Source: Pseudomonadota bacterium
Lineage (GTDB): Bacteria; Pseudomonadota; Gammaproteobacteria; Burkholderiales; Rhodocyclaceae
Assembly (NCBI GenBank): GCA_018241725.1
Contig: JAFEDI010000097.1
Span: 46,205 to 110,204, forward strand
Length of the DNA stretch: 64,000 bases
Reading direction: 5' to 3'
The notes under the pieces were generated by a model, which ran no database searches, was not told the DNA's origin, and worked only from the letters and a program-made list of their open reading frames with translations. Below, piece after piece: positions 63,776 to 64,000 of the stretch. A program made the position numbers and the translations under genes. Positions within the stretch are counted from its first letter, which is position 1. Each line of letters begins with the position of its first letter.

Positions 63776-63943
63776 TTTACCCCTTTGGTCTTCACGTCCG
63801 GCTGTCGGCGCATTCACCTATCGGAAATATCTTCGGCGACCCTGACCCAGACAACCTTGGTCCCCGCGATGAGGTCCCCCCGCGTCAGAATAGTTGTCGC
63901 CTCGATAGAATCCTAAATTCGGGGGCGATGATGAGAGAACGAC
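63776..63943. other. Intergenic stretch before the transposase, probably including the IS left end
   Basis: 168 bases without a gene. The GC-rich character returns, and the insertion sequence must begin here because its first gene starts at 63944. The terminal inverted repeat cannot be fixed, since the other end is outside the window. Confidence 0.4.
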
Positions 63944-64000
63944 GTGGCGCGATACGGACAGGAATTCAAGGATAGGGCGGTGGCGAGATTGCTGCCGCCG
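63944..64000 (+). mobile_element. 5' end of an IS3-type transposase gene
   Basis: From a GTG at 63944 the frame reads MARYGQEFKDRAVARLLPP to the window edge. This is the typical beginning of IS3-family OrfA or related helix-turn-helix transposase N-terminal domains (xRYxxEFKxxxVARLLPP). Only 19 codons are visible, so group and completeness are unknown. It marks the right edge as mobile DNA. Confidence 0.7.

Overview
The window is a GC-rich stretch of bacterial chromosome, mostly housekeeping genes. It most likely comes from a betaproteobacterium of the Rhodocyclales (Azospira / Dechloromonas / Azoarcus type). The basis is gene content and order: the beta-type order ribF-ileS-lspA-fkpB-ispH, the FolE2-type GTP cyclohydrolase, the holC/pepA divergent from lptFG arrangement, and sdhCDAB-sdhE-gltA-odhAB-lpd in one run. 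This assignment is inferred from gene order and protein sequence, not from a search.

Positions 1-4140 (minus strand) hold the most unusual unit. It is a tightly coupled operon of a roadblock/LC7 protein, an Aer-like stand-alone PAS protein, a PhnD-like ligand-binding protein without a signal peptide, two unknown proteins (one with a receiver-like N-terminus and a possible C-terminal winged helix), a Ras-like GTPase and a further gene cut by the window edge. It looks like a cytoplasmic sensory module built around a roadblock/GTPase switch.

Positions 4364-14327 carry tusA, valS, an acidic unknown protein, holC, pepA, the divergent lipopolysaccharide exporter pair lptF-lptG, and a minus-strand operon of an ECF-type sigma factor, DUF3619, DUF3106 and RDD membrane proteins. 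Positions 14490-20462 are branched-chain amino acid biosynthesis (ilvB, ilvH, ilvC, leuA) with pssA inserted. Positions 20477-24199 hold DUF2069, WrbA-like, YihY-like and PilZ-like genes. Positions 24413-26474 are the rpsP-rimM-trmD-rplS ribosome/tRNA operon.

Positions 26567-39927 hold folE2, the isoprenoid genes dxs, ispA and ispH, xseB, an orphan Rieske oxygenase, lspA, ileS, ribF, the queuosine genes tgt and queA, and tRNA-Leu(CAA). After a gene-poor 0.6 kb come an HSL-family hydrolase, an adenylate cyclase-FHA fusion, a nitronate monooxygenase-like flavoprotein with a cysteine-rich tail, and a CitE-like lyase.

Positions 45122-57751 are the TCA cycle block: mdh on the minus strand, then a GntR/UTRA regulator with palindromic sites in front of it, sdhCDAB, sdhE, gltA, odhA, odhB and lpd. 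zapE, a small secretin-like exported protein and a DinG/YoaA helicase follow. From about 61800 the character changes. There is a 21-bp repeat array with a perfect 24-bp inverted repeat, then two AT-richer unknown genes (one a lipoprotein), and the beginning of an IS3-type transposase at the right edge. This end looks like the border of an accessory region.
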